DNA of 6,546 bases from an uncultured Flammeovirgaceae bacterium (GCA_946886805.1 CAMPJM010000236.1:1-6546), one strand, 5' to 3'. Positions 1-6,106 are shown, counted from the stretch's first letter. Numbers and translations: made by a program. Notes: generated by a model not told the origin, from the letters alone.

Positions 1-632
1 ATGATAAAATAATAACTGGCGTTGCTTGTATTTGGATCATAATTAGAGGTAAGGAACAGGCTAAAGTCAAAAAAAGCATTATTAATTTTGTCACCGAAGG
101 CATACGTCTTAACTACCTCCTCTTCACCTAGATAATATTTTAGATTAAATTGCTTTTGATTTAATATCTCAACTTTTATTTCACGGTCAAGGAAACTTGC
201 ATCTTTTAATTCTCCCCTAACCTCAAAAGGTGAATTTTGATACCTTTCTTCATCATTAATCTTACCCTCAGCATAATAGGTAATTTTCAGGTCAACAGCT
301 TCTATTACTTTATTGAAAAACAGCTTCGATTTGATGAGCTCTATCTCACCGGAAATATTGTTTAAATTTTGATTTTCTTTTAAGGTATTAAAGCCTAGTA
401 AATTTGCGTCACTTTTTACGTCCAGCTTTAAATCGGAGTGCGATTCGTATACAGGTTTGGTATATCTGATGTATATATAGGCAATGGTGTTGGTAACGAT
501 TAATATTAAAAGTATCCATACCCAACTCTTTCTAAAAACGGAGCTCAGTTTTTGAAAATCAATGCTTTCAATTCCATCGTTTTCCGAGTCTTCTGAAGCA
601 TGTAGCCGAATATTATCTTTATTATTTTCCAA
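1..632 (-). CDS. Wzc-like polysaccharide chain-length regulator, probable tyrosine autokinase (N-terminal part, cut by window edge)
   Basis: Only the first 210 residues are inside the window; the C-terminus lies beyond base 1. The frame has no ATG. The best start is TTG at 632-630, 7 nt after the stop of the export gene, giving an N-terminus MENNKDNIRL. Residues 1-36 are polar and probably cytoplasmic. A transmembrane helix spans about 37-57 (SWVWILLILIVTNTIAYIYI). A periplasmic Wzz-type domain follows, with family-like stretches at 94-119 (GEIELIKSKLFFNKVIEAVDL) and 131-138 (YQNSPFEV). In Bacteroidetes such proteins usually continue through a long coiled coil, a second helix and a cytoplasmic BY-kinase domain, and they control polymer length and export together with the OPX protein. 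The kinase domain is not visible, so a stand-alone Wzz protein remains possible. Position directly after the OPX gene supports the call. Confidence 0.85.
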   Translation of the reverse strand, partial: MENNKDNIRLHASEDSENDGIESIDFQKLSSVFRKSWVWILLILIVTNTIAYIYIRYTKPVYESHSDLKLDVKSDANLLGFNTLKENQNLNNISGEIELIKSKLFFNKVIEAVDLKITYYAEGKINDEERYQNSPFEVRGELKDASFLDREIKVEILNQKQFNLKYYLGEEEVVKTYAFGDKINNAFFDFSLFLTSNYDPNTSNASYYFI

Positions 633-639
633 TATTCTA

Positions 640-1425
640 TTAAAATCTGCGAATTAATACGAGAAGTGTTACCATGCTGGTAATTACACTTAATATGGGA
701 GAGATGTCTCTCAATGATTCTGAAACGATTTTCCTTACCGGTTCTATATAAATTATGTCGCCGGATTCTACTTTTAATTCCGCGTTTCTTAGGCCCTGAA
801 TAGTAGTGAGGTCTATCACTTGTACAACAGGATTGTTTAAGTCTCCTCTTATCAACCTGATATTATGACCTTTCGCTTCGTTAGGGATTCCACCAGCCAG
901 GGCTATTACTTCTATGACACTCATTTGTTCGTTTGTCAAAGGAATAACCTGACCTCCCGTAGCACCCAAAACGATTACTCTCTTATTAGTATAGGAGGTT
1001 ATTACAAATGGTTCTGTGTAATAGGCGCTAAATTCAACACGCAATAAGCTGTCTGCCTCGGGCAGTGTGTACCCCCCAAGCTTTACATCACCAACAATTG
1101 GCAACATCACTTTACCGTCTTCCTTTACTAAAAAATCAGGCTGCGGACGATCCTGATTTCTATTGTTCATATTTTCTTTTACAAGTTCAAAATTAGGGTC
1201 AATAATCCGTTCTCCCTTATTTGTAAAGACTTCAATTTGAAGATAATCAAAAGGTTTGATAATATAACTGCTTTCTGCTTCGTGGATAGCATTAGCAGCA
1301 GAAGAAGCAATCAATTCACCTTCTGTTGAAAATAAAATATTCTGCTTGTAAACTTTACAAGAAGACAAGAATAGTATGGATATTAGAAGGAATACACAAC
1401 TTTTGTATGCGGTTGTCAAATTCAA
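640..1425 (-). CDS. Polysaccharide export outer-membrane lipoprotein (OPX / Wza family)
   Basis: This 261-residue protein has a lipoprotein signal peptide: a hydrophobic stretch at about 10-20 and lipobox L20-S-S-C23, so C23 would be lipidated. A poly_export domain covers about 53-143, beginning YIIKPFDYLQIEVF and including the LPIVGDVKLGGYTLPEADSLL segment. One SLBB-type domain covers about 148-228 (VIVLGATGGQVIPL, then IEVIALAGGI and SGDIIYIEP). A hydrophobic helix at about 238-258 closes the protein, followed by RRF; in Wza the C-terminal helix forms the outer-membrane pore, and the same role is inferred here. The family exports capsule or exopolysaccharide across the outer membrane with a Wzc partner, which is the next gene. 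No in-frame ATG precedes the signal peptide, so TTG at 1425-1423 is the likely start; TTG at codon 3 is an alternative. It lies 58 nt downstream of rfbC and is probably co-transcribed with it. Confidence 0.9.
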   Translation of the reverse strand: MNLTTAYKSCVFLLISILFLSSCKVYKQNILFSTEGELIASSAANAIHEAESSYIIKPFDYLQIEVFTNKGERIIDPNFELVKENMNNRNQDRPQPDFLVKEDGKVMLPIVGDVKLGGYTLPEADSLLRVEFSAYYTEPFVITSYTNKRVIVLGATGGQVIPLTNEQMSVIEVIALAGGIPNEAKGHNIRLIRGDLNNPVVQVIDLTTIQGLRNAELKVESGDIIYIEPVRKIVSESLRDISPILSVITSMVTLLVLIRRF

Positions 1426-1483
1426 TTGTTTGTTAAGTAGAATCAGGTTTAAAGTAATACAAAAAAAATTACAAATACCTTAA

Positions 1484-2023
1484 TTAAAGACTATTTTTAA
1501 AATCATTAAAGCTTCTCAACTCCTGATCTTTCCCGGATACAAGTGGATTGTCATAACCCCAATTTATTTTCAGGGTTTCGTCGTTCCAAATTATCCCATC
1601 TTCTGACGCTTTATGGTAATAATTTGTACACTTATAAAAGAAAACAGAATCTTCAAGGGCGACAAAGCCGTGGGCAAAGCCTTCTGGTATATACAGCATG
1701 TTGTTTTTCTTGCTATCCAGCACAACGTCATAATGTTCTCCAAACGTGGGCGAATTTTTCCTTAGGTCAACTGCAACATCCAACACCTTTCCAGAAATTA
1801 CCCTTACAAGTTTACCCTGAGCATGGGGAGCGTTCTGAAAATGAAGACCGCGCAACACGCCCTTTGTGGAGAAGGACTGATTATCCTGCACAAAATCAGC
1901 TGATACGCCCAATTCCTTAAATGCTTTTTCATGAAATGATTCAAAAAAAAGCCCTCTCTCGTCTTCAAAAACTTTAGGAAAAATATTTAGGAGTCCTTTA
2001 ATGTGTGTTTCTTTTATTTCCAT
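1484..2023 (-). CDS. rfbC: dTDP-4-dehydrorhamnose 3,5-epimerase
   Basis: RfbC (RmlC) converts dTDP-4-dehydro-6-deoxyglucose to dTDP-4-dehydrorhamnose, the third step of dTDP-L-rhamnose synthesis in the cytoplasm (EC 5.1.3.13). The 179 residues show the cupin-fold family pattern: GLLNIFPKVFEDERGLFFESF at 10-30, QDNQS at 46-50, RGLHFQ at 58-63 with likely catalytic His61, Lys71 in QGKLVRV, IPEGFAHGF at 112-120, and Tyr130 as the likely acid. Asp166 in SGKDQE probably corresponds to the His-Asp dyad partner. Length is typical. I chose ATG at 2023-2021 rather than the upstream TTG at 2038 because family members begin M-x-I-x-E-T-x-I-x-G-L. The other rhamnose genes (rfbA, rfbB, rfbD) are not in view. 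Some homologues act on other dTDP-sugars, so the final sugar is inferred. Confidence 0.95.
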   Translation of the reverse strand: MEIKETHIKGLLNIFPKVFEDERGLFFESFHEKAFKELGVSADFVQDNQSFSTKGVLRGLHFQNAPHAQGKLVRVISGKVLDVAVDLRKNSPTFGEHYDVVLDSKKNNMLYIPEGFAHGFVALEDSVFFYKCTNYYHKASEDGIIWNDETLKINWGYDNPLVSGKDQELRSFNDFKNSL

Positions 2024-2060
2024 TCTATGTAAAACCAATTAATATATAGGTATTTTTACA

Positions 2061-2068
2061 CAAAGCTA
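2061..2068 (-). promoter_or_regulatory. Possible internal promoter -7 element ahead of rfbC
   Basis: Read on the minus strand, this is TAGCTTTG, an exact match to the Bacteroidetes -7 consensus TAnnTTTG. Transcription would begin near 2054 and give a leader of about 30 nt to the rfbC ATG. The CAAAGCT heptamer is repeated 10 bp away at 2071-2077. I see no TTG at the expected -33 distance, so this is only a half-supported promoter that could allow rfbC and the export genes to be expressed apart from the glycosyltransferase. Confidence 0.3.
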
Positions 2069-2106
2069 AACAAAGCTTCTATTTAAAAAAGCGGCAGAAA
2101 CTTAAA

Positions 2107-3213
2107 TTATGCACAAATATTTCGAATCGATTCTAAATATTTATCCACTACAAACTTTTCGTCAAATTGCATTTCGACTTTCCTTCTGCCATTTTTACCC
2201 ATTAGTTCTAATGCTTCCTCCTTTAATAGAAGCATGTCGTACATTTTCACGGCCAGGTCCTCGGCGTCTTTCAGGTTACAAAGAAAACCGTTATAGTTAT
2301 TCTCTACCACATGATTACAGCCCGGAACATCAGTCGCAACAATCGGTTTTCCCGAACTGGCTGCCTCAAGCAAGGTTCTTGGAGTTCCTTCTCTGTAGGA
2401 AGGCAAGACTATACAATCAGCGTCATCAATAAATTTCCTGACATCATCGGTAGTTCCCAGGTATTCTATAATATCACTATTGATCCACTGCTCCAGCATT
2501 TTTGTGGTGATTCCTCTTTTATGGCTTGGATCAGGCGCTCCCAACAATTGGAAACGGGCATTTATTCCTTTAGACTTAAGGGATTTGATCGCTTCCACAT
2601 ATTCTACAATCCCTTTGTCGTAAATCAGCCTGGAGATCAAAAGAAAGGTAAAGTCTTTATTTTTCTTAAATTCCTTGGGAATAAATTTTGTCAGGTCAAT
2701 ACCCGAACCAGGTACTAATTCTGTGATTTCCTCCCTTATCAATTTTTGCTTTATAAAAAGGTCCCTATCGTTACCATTCTGAAAAAAAACTTTCTTTGGA
2801 TATTTAAAGGCAAGCTTATACATGAATTTTGCCAGGCTATTCACCAGATTTTTTTTCATAAAAATCGTTCCCAACCCACAAACATTGTTGATGACCGGAA
2901 TCCCCAACATGGTGGCTGCTGCTGTACCATAAATATTTGGCTTTATAGTAAAATGTAAGATGAGATCGGGCCTGATTTTTTTATATATCTGGAAAAGCCG
3001 ATAGGTAAGTTTTATATCGTTGAGGGGATTGGTACCTGTATTGTCCATTTTTACCGGAGTATAATTGCAATCATTCTCGATTAACAATGGACTAAAATCA
3101 TCCTCGGGCGCAATAGTATATACTTCGATGCCATTGGCTTTGAGTGACTTAATCAATCCCATTCTGAAATTATAAATATTCCAGGAGGTATTGATAACAA
3201 TAGCTATCTTCAT
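2107..3213 (-). CDS. GT4-family glycosyltransferase (GT-B fold), surface polysaccharide assembly
   Basis: This 368-residue protein has the two-domain layout of GT4 retaining glycosyltransferases. The N-terminal acceptor-side domain begins MKIAIVINTSWNIYNFRMGL and includes PDLILHFTIKPNIYG at 82-96, a pattern seen in CapM/PglA-like enzymes. The C-terminal donor-binding domain starts near 187 with FTFLLISRLIYDKGIVEYVEA, where Arg195 and Lys200 are the usual phosphate-binding pair. The EX7E signature is E275-x7-E283 within SYREGTPRTLLEAASSGKPIVATDVPG. No membrane helix or signal peptide is evident, so it probably acts at the inner face of the cytoplasmic membrane on an undecaprenyl-linked glycan. 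Donor and acceptor cannot be read from sequence. It is the first minus-strand gene after the divergent spacer and leads the rfbC-OPX-Wzc series; 83 nt separate its stop from the rfbC ATG. Confidence 0.93.
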   Translation of the reverse strand: MKIAIVINTSWNIYNFRMGLIKSLKANGIEVYTIAPEDDFSPLLIENDCNYTPVKMDNTGTNPLNDIKLTYRLFQIYKKIRPDLILHFTIKPNIYGTAAATMLGIPVINNVCGLGTIFMKKNLVNSLAKFMYKLAFKYPKKVFFQNGNDRDLFIKQKLIREEITELVPGSGIDLTKFIPKEFKKNKDFTFLLISRLIYDKGIVEYVEAIKSLKSKGINARFQLLGAPDPSHKRGITTKMLEQWINSDIIEYLGTTDDVRKFIDDADCIVLPSYREGTPRTLLEAASSGKPIVATDVPGCNHVVENNYNGFLCNLKDAEDLAVKMYDMLLLKEEALELMGKNGRRKVEMQFDEKFVVDKYLESIRNICA

Positions 3214-3257
3214 ATATTCTAAACCAGTTTATCATTTCCTAACTATAAGATTAGGTG

Positions 3258-3290
3258 TTTGGTTGCATTAAATCAACAATTTTACATTTG
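3258..3290 (+). promoter_or_regulatory. Probable flavobacterial promoter for the membrane cytochrome gene
   Basis: A perfect -7 element TACATTTG (TAnnTTTG) lies at 3283-3290. Upstream are TTTG at 3258-3261 (21-nt spacer) and TTG at 3263-3265 (17-nt spacer), both inside the 17-23 range described for Flavobacterium. Transcription would start near 3297, leaving a leader of about 70 nt before the ATG at 3368. No comparably good promoter was seen for the minus-strand glycosyltransferase in this spacer; the nearest, TAAAATTG on the minus strand at 3284-3277, has one mismatch and no -33 partner. Confidence 0.6.
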
Positions 3291-3312
3291 ATTTTTTAAA
3301 TATAAAAAAATC
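3290..3312. repeat. Short inverted repeat at the expected transcription start
   Basis: GATTTTTT at 3290-3297 and AAAAAATC at 3305-3312 form a perfect 8-bp inverted repeat with a 7-nt spacer, directly behind the TACATTTG element. It could be a weak 5' leader hairpin or an operator, but runs of A and T pair easily by chance in such AT-rich DNA. Confidence 0.3.
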
Positions 3313-3367
3313 ATTCCATTTATAGTTGCTTATGTAAATTTATGAAGTTAATATATTCGGTTTTAAA

Positions 3368-4123
3368 ATGGTAACCACAAATTACCAACACATAACCGGA
3401 AATAAATTAATTTGGTTAATTTTACATCTTTTACTTAATGAAATTTTAATGGTCACAGGAATGCTTTTTTTTCATTTAACGGTAGTTACCCTGTTTTTAA
3501 TATTCTTATTACTAAAAACATTTTTACTAATAACCAATAAAAAGGCAATCCTTCAAAAGATACAAGCTCAATCTGGCGCAATTGAAATAATATTGGGCAT
3601 TCTGATAATAGCTACAGGTGTATATCTTTTTATAACAGTAGGAAACAGTGAGCTTTATCTGTTAGCGAAAATCACGTTAGTAATATTTGCAATTCCGATG
3701 GGGATTATGAGCATGAAAAGAGAAAATAAGGTTCTTGCAATTTTATCAATATCAATCTTAGTTTACATCTACGGCATTTCAGGCACCAATAATCTTTTCA
3801 TGAAAAATACCGGGCTCAGTTTGGAAGGGCATAATTCCGAAAATTTTGGTAGTGATCAGGCTGAAATTATATTGAATGCTACTCAAAGTGCCTCTTTACA
3901 GCAGGGGAAAGTGATTTATAAGGTGTTGTGTGTTGAATGCCATGGCGAGGATGGACAGAAAATAAAAGACAGTTCTGCAAACCTTAGCAGCAGCAACCTA
4001 AACTTTGAGGAGAAGGTAAAAGTAATTACAGAGGGAAAAGGTGTTATGAAAGGTTACGACCCTGAGCTTTCTGAACAAGAAATTGAATTGGTTACGGCGT
4101 ACACCGAAACCTTAAAGAACTAA
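3368..4123 (+). CDS. Membrane protein with C-terminal c-type cytochrome domain
   Basis: This 251-residue protein joins a membrane part to a haem domain. Hydrophobic segments lie at about 14-24, 31-56, 71-91, 96-113 and 122-138. The loops NKKAILQK (57-64) and SMKRENK (115-121) are basic and so probably cytoplasmic, which puts the C-terminal domain in the periplasm. There C188-V-E-C191-H192-G is a CxxCH haem c attachment site and Met227 in GKGVMKGYDPELSEQEI is a likely axial ligand. The domain of about 75 residues has the size and ending of a class I cytochrome c, suggesting electron transfer. The membrane part vaguely resembles SirB-type small membrane proteins, which is only an impression. 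The start is uncertain: ATG at 3368 fits the promoter, but Met28 (3449) and Met32 (3461) would remove the first hydrophobic segment without flipping the haem domain. It is divergent from the polysaccharide genes and co-directional with hflX. Confidence 0.85.
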   Translation: MVTTNYQHITGNKLIWLILHLLLNEILMVTGMLFFHLTVVTLFLIFLLLKTFLLITNKKAILQKIQAQSGAIEIILGILIIATGVYLFITVGNSELYLLAKITLVIFAIPMGIMSMKRENKVLAILSISILVYIYGISGTNNLFMKNTGLSLEGHNSENFGSDQAEIILNATQSASLQQGKVIYKVLCVECHGEDGQKIKDSSANLSSSNLNFEEKVKVITEGKGVMKGYDPELSEQEIELVTAYTETLKN

Positions 4124-4282
4124 GGACTTGTAACAAAATAACTTGTGCATTTATACTTGTTTTTTTGTCCTTTCTCATCGTTACAAAATCCTCAAATAGC
4201 TACGGCTATTCTCAGATTTTAAGCCTTGATAAAGAACAAAAAAACTGCCTATATTTTGAACAACTTATTTCGTAACGAGTCC
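4124..4282. repeat. 159-bp long imperfect palindrome (MITE-like element or very long hairpin)
   Basis: Almost the whole sequence between the cytochrome stop codon and base 4282 pairs with itself. The outer arms begin GGACTTGTAACAAAATAA (4124) and, read inward on the other strand from 4282, GGACTCGTTACGAAATAA. The middle arms share GTTTTTTTGT (4159-4168 against 4236-4245), and the centre closes with ATAGC-TACG-GCTAT (4196-4209). By eye about three quarters of positions pair, with few indels. The cytochrome TAA directly abuts the left end, and TA is found beside both ends if the left end has one extra base, as in elements that duplicate a TA target. There is no ORF inside. It is probably a non-autonomous intergenic element; in RNA it would fold into a strong hairpin and may act as a terminator or mRNA-end protector for the cytochrome transcript. 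Confidence 0.8.
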
Positions 4283-4323
4283 TAGGATAGTATAATAAAA
4301 ACAAATAGAACAAGATTACCAGA

Positions 4324-4383
4324 TGTGTGAAATTAAAATTAAGGATTAAAAAATGATTTTTTTCAAAGTTATTAATTCACACA
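4324..4383. repeat. Nested inverted repeat in the hflX leader
   Basis: TGTGTGAAATTAA at 4324-4336 pairs with TTAATTCACACA at 4372-4383, leaving one bulged A. Inside the loop, AAAAAA at 4348-4353 faces a T run at 4357-4363 around TGA. The right arm ends 23 nt before the hflX ATG. It could be a regulator-binding site, an mRNA leader structure, or the remains of another small palindromic element. I saw no TAnnTTTG promoter between 4283 and 4406, so hflX transcription may start upstream or from a non-consensus site. Confidence 0.55.
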
Positions 4384-4406
4384 AGGGTTTAAGATTATAA
4401 AAATAT

Positions 4407-5624
4407 ATGGCGAATACATTTTCAACGGCTCCGGTTCAGGAAAGTGCAGTTTTGGTAGCTCTTATTAACCAAGATCAAAAAGAAGAGACAACCAGAGAAT
4501 ATCTTGAGGAACTTGCTTTTTTAGCTGAAACATTGGGTGCTACAACCTCCAAAATGTTCACGCAACGGCTTTCAAAGCCGGATATAAGAACTTTTGTAGG
4601 AAAAGGGAAACTTGAAGAGATCAATGCTTATGTAAAAGCAAATGAAATAGATATGGTCATTTTTGATGATGACCTCTCCCCATCTCAACTTCGGAATTTG
4701 GAGAGAGAACTATCCTGTAAAATTTACGACCGAAGCTTATTAATATTAGATATCTTCCTGAAACGAGCTCAGACCGCGCAGGCAAAAACCCAGGTTGAGC
4801 TTGCAAGGTATCAATATTTACTTCCCCGGCTTACAAGAATGTGGACTCACCTGGAACGACAGAGAGGTGGAACAGGCACCAGAGGGGGAGCTGGTGAAAA
4901 AGAAATTGAGACTGATAGAAGGCAGATCAGAAATCAAATTACTTTGCTAAAAGAGAAGCTCGTAAAAATAGAGAAGCAAAGTCAGACTCAGCGAAAATCA
5001 CGAGGCACTATAGTTAGGGTAGCGCTTGTTGGCTATACCAACGTTGGCAAGTCTACTTTGATGACTTTGCTATCCAAGTCAGATATTTACGCAGAGAACA
5101 AGTTATTTGCGACCGTAGATGCTACTGTAAGGAAAGTTACTTTGGCAAATATTCCCTTTCTGCTCTCAGACACTGTTGGCTTTATCCGGAAACTCCCCAC
5201 ACATCTTATCGAATCCTTTAAGTCAACGCTTGACGAGATTAGAGAAGCCGATATTTTATTGCACGTTGTCGATATTTCTCATCCTGCTTTTGAAGACCAG
5301 ATAGCTGTAGTGAATAAAACACTTTCCGATATTGGTGCGATAGATAAACCGATGATCATGGTCTTTAATAAAATTGACCTTTATCGTGATCTACATGACG
5401 GGGAGGAATATTCAGAAGACAATATAGATGAGAGCCATAAACCAGGACTCGAAGACCTTAAGAAAATGTTTGTAGGTAAAGGCGACAATCCAGCGGTCTT
5501 CATTTCTGCTGAGAACAAAGAAAATATAGATGAACTGAGAAAAGTGATTCATGATGAAGCAGAGCAAAAGCATATGACCATTTTTCCAAATTATTTAAAG
5601 AACGATTACCTGGATTTTAAGTAG
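4407..5624 (+). CDS. hflX: GTPase HflX, ribosome-associated
   Basis: HflX is a GTPase that binds the 50S subunit and, in studied bacteria, splits stalled or heat-damaged ribosomes. The 405-residue product has the HflX N-terminal domain at about 13-140 (LGATTSKMFTQRL, then RTFVGKGKLEEI and VIFDDDLSPSQLRNLE). A glycine-rich linker RGGTGTRGGAGEKEIETDRR (153-172) and a charged helix to about 198 follow. The G domain shows G1 GYTNVGKS at 209-216, the G2 region FATVDAT at 234-240, G3 DTVGF at 255-259, G4 NKID at 321-324 and G5 SAEN at 367-370. The acidic stretch at 329-351 between G4 and G5 looks like an insertion. Length matches the family and all nucleotide-binding motifs are intact. ATG at 4407 lacks a Shine-Dalgarno sequence, as is usual in Flavobacteria. 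It has its own leader with an inverted repeat and is not tightly linked to the cytochrome gene. Confidence 0.97.
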   Translation: MANTFSTAPVQESAVLVALINQDQKEETTREYLEELAFLAETLGATTSKMFTQRLSKPDIRTFVGKGKLEEINAYVKANEIDMVIFDDDLSPSQLRNLERELSCKIYDRSLLILDIFLKRAQTAQAKTQVELARYQYLLPRLTRMWTHLERQRGGTGTRGGAGEKEIETDRRQIRNQITLLKEKLVKIEKQSQTQRKSRGTIVRVALVGYTNVGKSTLMTLLSKSDIYAENKLFATVDATVRKVTLANIPFLLSDTVGFIRKLPTHLIESFKSTLDEIREADILLHVVDISHPAFEDQIAVVNKTLSDIGAIDKPMIMVFNKIDLYRDLHDGEEYSEDNIDESHKPGLEDLKKMFVGKGDNPAVFISAENKENIDELRKVIHDEAEQKHMTIFPNYLKNDYLDFK

Positions 5625-5690
5625 GAATGGGATGCAGAAGTTAAAAATCTGGGCTTATCATTAAATTTTAGGTTGATCGAAATTAGCTAC

Positions 5691-5739
5691 AAAAAACCCC
5701 TCAGCCTGTCGGCAGCTCCCCTGAAGAGGGAGCCCTCTT
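5691..5739. repeat. Palindromic intergenic repeat with GCTCCC/GGGAGC stem
   Basis: After AAAAAACCCCTCAG at 5691-5704, GCTCCC (5715-5720) pairs with GGGAGC (5728-5733). Alternatively AAGAGGG (5724-5730) pairs perfectly with CCCTCTT (5733-5739), so two stems compete. On the minus strand the hairpin is followed by GGGGTTTTTT, loosely like an intrinsic terminator for that direction. The CCCTCAG...CAGCTCCC...GGGAGC arrangement resembles a repeat I associate with many Bacteroidetes intergenic regions; this is memory, not a search. Confidence 0.55.
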
Positions 5740-5858
5740 ACCCAATCTTTTGGAGTATTTTGAGATTTATTCCTTTTTAAGAAAACTTTGCCAAATCTGC
5801 CGGCGGCGTTCTCAATGAACAAATTCTCATTAAGAAACCTATAAATTTAACGATTGTC

Positions 5859-5941
5859 GGGGTCTATAACTACCTTGGATATAGCTTCAGCTCCGTCTTT
5901 TTTATTTTTGGAAGCTATATTGAATTTCCCCCAAAGACCCC
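5859..5941. repeat. 83-bp imperfect inverted repeat
   Basis: The ends GGGGTCT (5859-5865) and AGACCCC (5935-5941) pair perfectly. The inner arms ATATAGCTTC (5879-5888) and GAAGCTATAT (5911-5920) also pair perfectly around a 22-nt loop, while the stretch between is only partly matched. Conserved ends plus a conserved core suggest one folded element rather than two chance matches. It lies inside the interrupted minus-strand frame. Confidence 0.6.
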
Positions 5942-5970
5942 TTTCCTCCATAAATGCGAGACAGGCTCTA

Positions 5971-6014
5971 CCTTCCGAATGACAACAGAAGCTACTTTGT
6001 CATCCTGACGAAGG
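5971..6014. repeat. Inverted repeat of the TTGTCATCCTGA...GAAGGATCT type
   Basis: CCTTCCGAATGACAA (5971-5985) is the near inverse of TTGTCATCCTGACGAAGG (5997-6014), with ATGACAA/TTGTCAT perfect around an 11-nt loop; the right arm continues into AAGGATCTTGG. The GTCATCCTGA-n-GAAGGATCT pattern is one I recall as a frequent dispersed intergenic repeat in Bacteroidetes genomes, so this is probably one copy. Confidence 0.55.
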
Positions 6015-6077
6015 AAGGATCTTGGTTAGTCCGTGCATAGGCTAATATCTGATATAGAAGCTGTCATAGCCTGTCGT

Positions 6078-6106
6078 TGATGCAAAGTTGTTAGGTAATT
6101 GCATCA
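6078..6106. repeat. Perfect 8-bp inverted repeat TGATGCAA/TTGCATCA
   Basis: TGATGCAA (6078-6085) and TTGCATCA (6099-6106) pair perfectly around a 13-nt loop. The right arm contains the stop codon of the 47-codon minus-strand ORF, so on that strand the hairpin would begin exactly at the stop. No T run follows on the minus strand, so a classical terminator is not supported. Confidence 0.5.

Larger units (their letters stand above)
5661..5951 (-). pseudogene. Possible degenerate small gene: open frame broken by one TAA
   Basis: From ATG at 5951-5949 the minus strand reads 34 codons (MEERGLWGKFNIASK to KVVIDPDNR) to TAA at 5849-5847. The same frame then runs 61 further codons (through FIENAAGRFGKVFLKR and ending GFFVANFDQPKI) to TAA at 5663-5661. 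Upstream it stays open to a TGA at 6002-6000. The conceptual peptide looks protein-like, but I recognise no domain, and the segment passes through inverted repeats at both ends, so repeat DNA that happens to stay open is a real alternative. It could be a decayed gene, or two small ORFs. Confidence is low. Confidence 0.2.

Noticed and set aside
2024..2038. TTG-initiated extension of rfbC adding MVLHR
   Set aside because: Family members start at the MEIKET-like residue, and an ATG is present exactly there.
865..3000. Several plus-strand ORFs of 60-135 codons opposite the OPX, rfbC and glycosyltransferase genes
   Set aside because: They lie antisense inside genes with clear family motifs, and their translations show no recognisable domain; they are reading-frame shadows.
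3352..3359. TATATTCG, a near -7 promoter element just before the cytochrome ATG
   Set aside because: It has one mismatch, its nearest TTG is 23 nt upstream, and it would leave almost no leader; the perfect TACATTTG element upstream fits better.
4285..4406. Search for a TAnnTTTG promoter directly before hflX
   Set aside because: No match was found on the plus strand, so no promoter is claimed there.
5740..6100. tRNA or other standard RNA gene in the spacer
   Set aside because: No cloverleaf with T-loop GTTCRA and anticodon arm could be assembled, and the stems found do not match a known RNA family I can name.
5691..6106. CRISPR array or tandem repeats
   Set aside because: The repeats are inverted pairs of differing sequence, not regularly spaced direct repeats, and no cas-like gene is present.
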